A DNA stretch of 64,000 bases, from contig NZ_JAMZEC010000001.1 in assembly GCF_024172185.1 (NCBI RefSeq), forward strand, positions 9,523,001 through 9,587,000, read 5' to 3'. The number at the start of each line of letters is the position of its first letter. Position 1 is the stretch's first letter. The translations under genes were made by a program, and so were the position numbers. Below, piece after piece: positions 61,292 to 64,000 of this stretch. The notes under the pieces are model-generated. The model ran no database searches and was not told the origin of the DNA. It was given only the letters and a program-made list of their open reading frames with translations. The stretch comes from Nonomuraea roseoviolacea subsp. carminata. GTDB lineage: Bacteria > Actinomycetota > Actinomycetes > Streptosporangiales > Streptosporangiaceae.

Positions 61292-61297
61292 ACATTA
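61292..61297 (-). promoter_or_regulatory. Leaderless -10 box for the PAP2-like gene
   Basis: TAATGT on the minus strand, 8 nt before ATG 61283. Confidence 0.5.
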
Positions 61298-61426
61298 CGC
61301 GATCATGGGGGCCGATCCGCGCCCGCACCACGCGCGCGTTCCCTTCGCGGACACGCCCCTCGCGCCGTGCCTCACGGTGCCGGGAGCGACCGGCAGCGTG
61401 GCTGAGCGAAAGGCCGGGCCTGGTGG

Positions 61427-61434
61427 GATATAAA
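61427..61434 (+). promoter_or_regulatory. -10 region for the LuxR regulator gene
   Basis: GATATAAA lies 5-7 nt before GTG 61440, with no Shine-Dalgarno sequence. The transcript is probably leaderless. Confidence 0.5.
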
Positions 61435-61439
61435 GAACC

Positions 61440-62411
61440 GTGGCCGAGATCACCCTGAACGTCCGCCAGTTGCAGGCGTTCGCCGAGGTCGGCTACGAGG
61501 TCGCCGGAGGGGGCGGCGCGCACGGCGCGATGGCGGCCCTGCGCCGGGTGGTGCCGCTCGACGCGTACGAGTTCGTCGCGTTCGACCCCGCCACCGGCCG
61601 GCACCACAGCGTGGTCTCCGACGGCCATCACCGCATCGACCGCGACGCCGCCGAGGAGTACACCGGGCTCGACGCCTACCGGCGGGCGATGGCCACCCGC
61701 ACCCCCGTGAGCATGCCCGAGCCCGGCACCGAGCGGTACTTCCGCCGCCACCTCGCCCCCTACGGCTGGACGGCGGGGCTGACCGCGCCCCTGTTCCTGG
61801 CCGAGGGACGCTACACCGGCCTGCTGCACCTGGCCTCGCGCGACGCCTTCGCGGAGCTGGCCGAGCCGCTGATCACGGCCGTCGCGCCGATGCTGGCGCA
61901 CGTCACCGACCTGACCCGGTGCGTCATCGACCCGGTGGGGCTGCCGGCCGGGTTCCACGCGGTGACGTTCGACCGGCAGGGCACCCGCCGGGAGGTGCCG
62001 GGGTTCACGGCGTCGGCGGCGCTGACCGGGGAGCCGGGGCTGGCGGCGCTGGCGCGGGCGTTCATCGACGCCAGGGAGCTGAGCCGGCACGGGCTGTGGC
62101 TCGGGCGCGACGGCCGCTGGCACGAGCTGCGCCTGCTGCGCGCCGGGGTGGGCTTCCAGGGGACGATCCAGGGGGCGGTGGTCGCCGAGCGGCCGTGCTC
62201 GCTGCCGTACGAGCTGACGGGGCGCGAGGTGGACGTGCTCACCCGCGTCGCGGCCGGCGACTCCAACCCGCAGATCGCCGCCGCGCTGGTGCTCAGCGTG
62301 CGCACGGTGACCACGCACCTGGAGCACATCTTCACCAAGCTGGGCTGCGACAGCCGTACCCGGCTCACCACCAAGGCCCTGGCCGAGGGCCTGTGCCGCC
62401 TCGACCTCTGA
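61440..62411 (+). CDS. LuxR-family transcriptional regulator
   Basis: A 323-aa regulator. The N-terminal part (about 1-160) is GAF-like (VVPLDAYEFVAFDPATGRHH, HLAPYGWTAGLTAPLFLAEG) and presumably senses a small molecule. The C-terminal LuxR HTH is LTGREVDVLTRVAAGDSNPQ followed by IAAALVLSVRTVTTHLEHIF. There is no receiver domain. The target is unknown; candidates are its own gene and the divergent PAP2-like gene. A GTG start with a leaderless promoter is used. Confidence 0.9.
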   Translation: MAEITLNVRQLQAFAEVGYEVAGGGGAHGAMAALRRVVPLDAYEFVAFDPATGRHHSVVSDGHHRIDRDAAEEYTGLDAYRRAMATRTPVSMPEPGTERYFRRHLAPYGWTAGLTAPLFLAEGRYTGLLHLASRDAFAELAEPLITAVAPMLAHVTDLTRCVIDPVGLPAGFHAVTFDRQGTRREVPGFTASAALTGEPGLAALARAFIDARELSRHGLWLGRDGRWHELRLLRAGVGFQGTIQGAVVAERPCSLPYELTGREVDVLTRVAAGDSNPQIAAALVLSVRTVTTHLEHIFTKLGCDSRTRLTTKALAEGLCRLDL

Positions 62412-62441
62412 GGCACCGGCGGCCCCGCGACCACCGGGCGG

Positions 62442-62909
62442 TCATCCGGCGGCCGGGGCGAGCTCGAACCAGACGGTCGTGGCCCCGCCGGCGCGGCTGA
62501 GCCCCCAGCGGTGGCTGAGCGCCTCCAGCAGGGGCAGGCCGCGCCCGTTCGTGGCGTGCCCGCCGTCCGGGTCGCGCCGGTCCCCCGTCGTCCGGCAGGC
62601 GCACGGCGGCTCGTCGGAGCCCGCGTCCGCCACCCAGACCCGCACCGCCGCCCCCGAGGCGCGCACCGCCACCGTGAACCAGCCGCCCGCCCCGGAGCGG
62701 GAGTGCAGGACGGCGTTGGTGGCCAGCTCGGTGGTCAGCAACGCGCAGTCGTCGTAGAGCGGGTGGTCGCGGCCCAGGACCGCCGCGACGAGCCGCCTGG
62801 CCCTCGGCACCTGCGACGGGACTCCCCGGAAGCGCAGCATCAGGTCGCGGGTGCCCCGTGTGCGCGCCTCCGTCCCCTGGTCCGTGTCGTGCGCGTGCGT
62901 CGATGTCAC
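62442..62909 (-). CDS. RsbW-like ATP-binding protein (HATPase, anti-sigma type)
   Basis: A 155-aa GHKL ATPase of the actinobacterial anti-sigma/switch-kinase group. The N-box is LLTTELATNAVLHSRSG, the G1 box WVADAGSDEPP and the G2 box NGRGLPLLEALSHRWG. A CACR insert and Asp/Gly-rich loop lie between them. It probably phosphorylates an anti-sigma antagonist, or is an orphan of that large family; no sigma factor or antagonist gene is adjacent. I chose GTG 62909 with GGGAGG upstream. It is convergent with the LuxR regulator gene. Confidence 0.88.
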   Translation of the reverse strand: MTSTHAHDTDQGTEARTRGTRDLMLRFRGVPSQVPRARRLVAAVLGRDHPLYDDCALLTTELATNAVLHSRSGAGGWFTVAVRASGAAVRVWVADAGSDEPPCACRTTGDRRDPDGGHATNGRGLPLLEALSHRWGLSRAGGATTVWFELAPAAG

Positions 62910-63028
62910 GGCGGCCTCCCCCAGTACGGCGACGTCATAAGACGCGCGACCACAAGGCAGGAGATGTCGCCAAAAGGTAGGAACGCCCTTTCCCATGGTC
63001 ACCCGCACGGCCCCTCCGCGTGACCGAG

Positions 63029-63034
63029 TAGTCT
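63029..63034 (+). promoter_or_regulatory. -10 box for the nucleotidyltransferase gene
   Basis: TAGTCT, 33 bp before GTG 63068. A GAGGAGGAG Shine-Dalgarno sequence lies in the leader at about 63051-63060. Confidence 0.5.
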
Positions 63035-63067
63035 GCGATCGACGCATCGACGAGGAGGAGTCCCCAC

Positions 63068-63535
63068 GTGAGCAGCCTGGAGGCCGTCTGGGTGCAGCCG
63101 TACGCACAGCCGGGTGCGGCGGTCGTCACCGGCGTGTTCGACATCCTGCACGTGGGCCACGTGCGCTACCTGGGAGCGGTCGCCGCGCGGGGGCTGCCGC
63201 TGGTCGTGGGGGTGGAGGACGACCCGCGGGTGCGCGCCTGGAAGGGTCCGAGCCGGCCGCTCAACCCGGCCGCCGAGCGGGCCGAGGTGATGGCCGCGCT
63301 GCGCTTCGTCGCGGGCGTGTTCATCGTGACGGGCGCGCCGCAGGCGCACGGCCCGGAGGACTACATCGACCTGCTGGCCCCCATGCGGCCGGGCGCGCTC
63401 GCGCACACCGCGGGCGACCCGCACGCCGGCGGCCGGCGCGCCGCCGCCGCGCTGCTGGGTGCCGAGTGCTGGGAGCTGGAGGCCATCCCCGACCGCTCGA
63501 CCACCCGCATCGTGAACGCGGCGGGCAAGGGCTGA
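63068..63535 (+). CDS. HxGH-family nucleotidyltransferase (cytidylyltransferase-like)
   Basis: A 155-aa Rossmann-fold nucleotidyltransferase. It has TGVFDILHVGHVRYLG with an intact HxGH, VVGVEDDPRVRAWKGPSRPL, RAEVMAALRFVAGVFIV and a late DRSTTRIV (equivalent of the ISSTxI motif). Size and motifs match the glycerol-3-phosphate cytidylyltransferase / HldE-C-like group. The activated molecule is unknown. It stands alone and ends near a hairpin. Confidence 0.87.
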   Translation: MSSLEAVWVQPYAQPGAAVVTGVFDILHVGHVRYLGAVAARGLPLVVGVEDDPRVRAWKGPSRPLNPAAERAEVMAALRFVAGVFIVTGAPQAHGPEDYIDLLAPMRPGALAHTAGDPHAGGRRAAAALLGAECWELEAIPDRSTTRIVNAAGKG

Positions 63536-63572
63536 GCCGAGCGGCCGACGGTGCGGCGCACATGACGCCTTT

Positions 63573-63596
63573 CCGGAAAGCGGGCCGCTTTTCCGG
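63573..63596 (+). terminator. Hairpin terminator after the nucleotidyltransferase gene
   Basis: CCGGAAAGCGG (63573-63583) pairs with CCGCTTTTCCGG (63585-63596) with one bulged base. The loop is minimal and the right arm is T-rich. Confidence 0.5.
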
Positions 63597-63676
63597 TCGT
63601 CCATCATCGTCATTTTCGGGCGGTAATGCCGAATAGTCGTGACCCTTTTATGGCGACTCCATGATCTTTCTTGTCA

Positions 63677-63724
63677 AGGAAGGGTAACGAACCCTTCCCT
63701 CCGCCGGTAAAGCGCACATACATT
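63677..63724 (+). promoter_or_regulatory. Inverted repeat and -10 box before the TRAP-like permease gene
   Basis: GGAAGGGT (63678-63685) and ACCCTTCC (63691-63698) form a perfect 8-bp inverted repeat with a 5-nt centre in a notably AT-rich leader. TACATT (63719-63724) is a plausible -10. The repeat would cover the -35 region, as an operator for a transport regulator might. Confidence 0.45.
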
Positions 63725-63753
63725 CCCCGCAACGCCGTTTCGGGGAGGACCTT

Positions 63754-64000
63754 GTGACCGAGCTGAGCGATCGCGCGCCGGAGCTGGCGGCGGCCCACGA
63801 GCAGGAACGCCCCGCCCGCGTGCTCACCGGCAGCCTCTGGCTCGGCGTGCGGATCCTGGGCGGCCTGCTGTCCGTCTACTCGCTGATCGTCGTGTTCCGG
63901 CCGGTCGAGGCGCTGGAGCAGCGGATGACGTTCCTGGCGGTGGCGCTGCCGCTGGTGTTCCTGTGCTACCGGTCGGGATGGTCGTCGCTGGTGCGGCGGG
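63754..64000 (+). CDS. Probable TRAP transporter fused permease (N-terminal part, cut by window edge)
   Basis: An open frame from GTG 63754 runs to the window end (82 codons). After a hydrophilic start (VTELSDRAPELAAAHEQERP) come two membrane helices: LWLGVRILGGLLSVYSLIVV and, after PVEALEQRM, TFLAVALPLVFLCYRSGW. This pattern resembles the N-terminus of TAXI-type TRAP permeases, which import carboxylates with ion symport. The assignment rests only on the first helices. GGGGAGG lies 7 nt before the start. Confidence 0.5.
   Translation, partial: MTELSDRAPELAAAHEQERPARVLTGSLWLGVRILGGLLSVYSLIVVFRPVEALEQRMTFLAVALPLVFLCYRSGWSSLVRR

Noticed and set aside
63610..63798. A 62-codon minus-strand frame upstream of the TRAP-like permease
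   Set aside because: It overlaps the promoter, the Shine-Dalgarno sequence and the start of the permease gene, and lacks any recognisable motif.

Overview
This is a 64 kb stretch of a very GC-rich, gene-dense actinobacterial chromosome. The type of organism is inferred from gene content: an F420-type LLM oxidoreductase, mycothiol-type DinB proteins, acyl-ACP desaturase, split methylmalonyl-CoA mutase, a DUF5925 AAA ATPase, WxG-motif membrane proteins, many GTG starts and many apparently leaderless promoters. A filamentous actinomycete of the Streptosporangiales (Nonomuraea-like) fits best, but no rRNA or tRNA gene is present to confirm it. I see no insertion sequence, integrase, prophage or CRISPR array.

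Layout. 1-3.2 kb: a MacA/MacB-type efflux pump (ATPase cut by the window edge, periplasmic adaptor) with a second, divergent adaptor that carries a long Thr/Pro-rich insertion. 3.3-13.8 kb: housekeeping genes (Tat-exported PhoD phosphatase, two HAD hydrolases, ArfB ribosome rescue hydrolase, flavin reductase, AarF/UbiB kinase-like membrane protein, acyl-ACP desaturase, NUDIX hydrolase), broken by about 0.6 kb of intergenic tandem repeats at 10.2-10.8 kb and a smaller array at 4.9-5.1 kb. 13.8-16 kb: an M20D amidohydrolase and a class IV aminotransferase-like enzyme.

16.1-26.1 kb is the most coherent functional block. A five-gene Dpp/Opp-type ABC importer is translationally coupled to a two-domain GNAT acetyltransferase. 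It is followed by a convergent NamZ-type exo-muramidase, and then by divergent murQ (MurNAc-6-P etherase) and a serine hydrolase of the beta-lactamase fold. This looks like a cell-wall (muropeptide/MurNAc) recycling locus in which an ABC importer takes the place of the PTS transporter found in Bacillus. No kinase that makes MurNAc-6-P is recognised inside the block.

26-33.6 kb: LLM oxidoreductase, small acidic protein, APH-fold kinase, zinc-ribbon protein, lipoprotein, long-chain acyl-CoA synthetase, and a TetR-acyltransferase pair. 33.7-41.9 kb: meaB and the mutA-mutB operon, separated by a predicted pseudokinase membrane protein and a secreted protein made of three repeats. 42-46 kb: peptidoglycan amidase, mtnA, CASTOR/POLLUX-like channel. 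46.3-51.7 kb: DUF5925 AAA ATPase, then a three-peptidase operon (C39, S9, M20). 51.7-57.3 kb: DinB-like protein, tandem paralogous WxG-motif membrane proteins, GNAT, an unrecognised protein, a frameshifted pseudogene remnant and a small exported protein. 57.4-64 kb: two-component system whose regulator seems to carry two HTH segments, exported glycerophosphodiesterase, PAP2-like membrane protein, LuxR regulator, RsbW-like ATPase, HxGH nucleotidyltransferase, and the start of a probable TRAP transporter permease.

Gene starts were chosen from start-codon overlaps, Shine-Dalgarno sequences and TANNNT boxes 6-8 nt upstream of the start codon. Family assignments are from recognised motifs, not from database searches.
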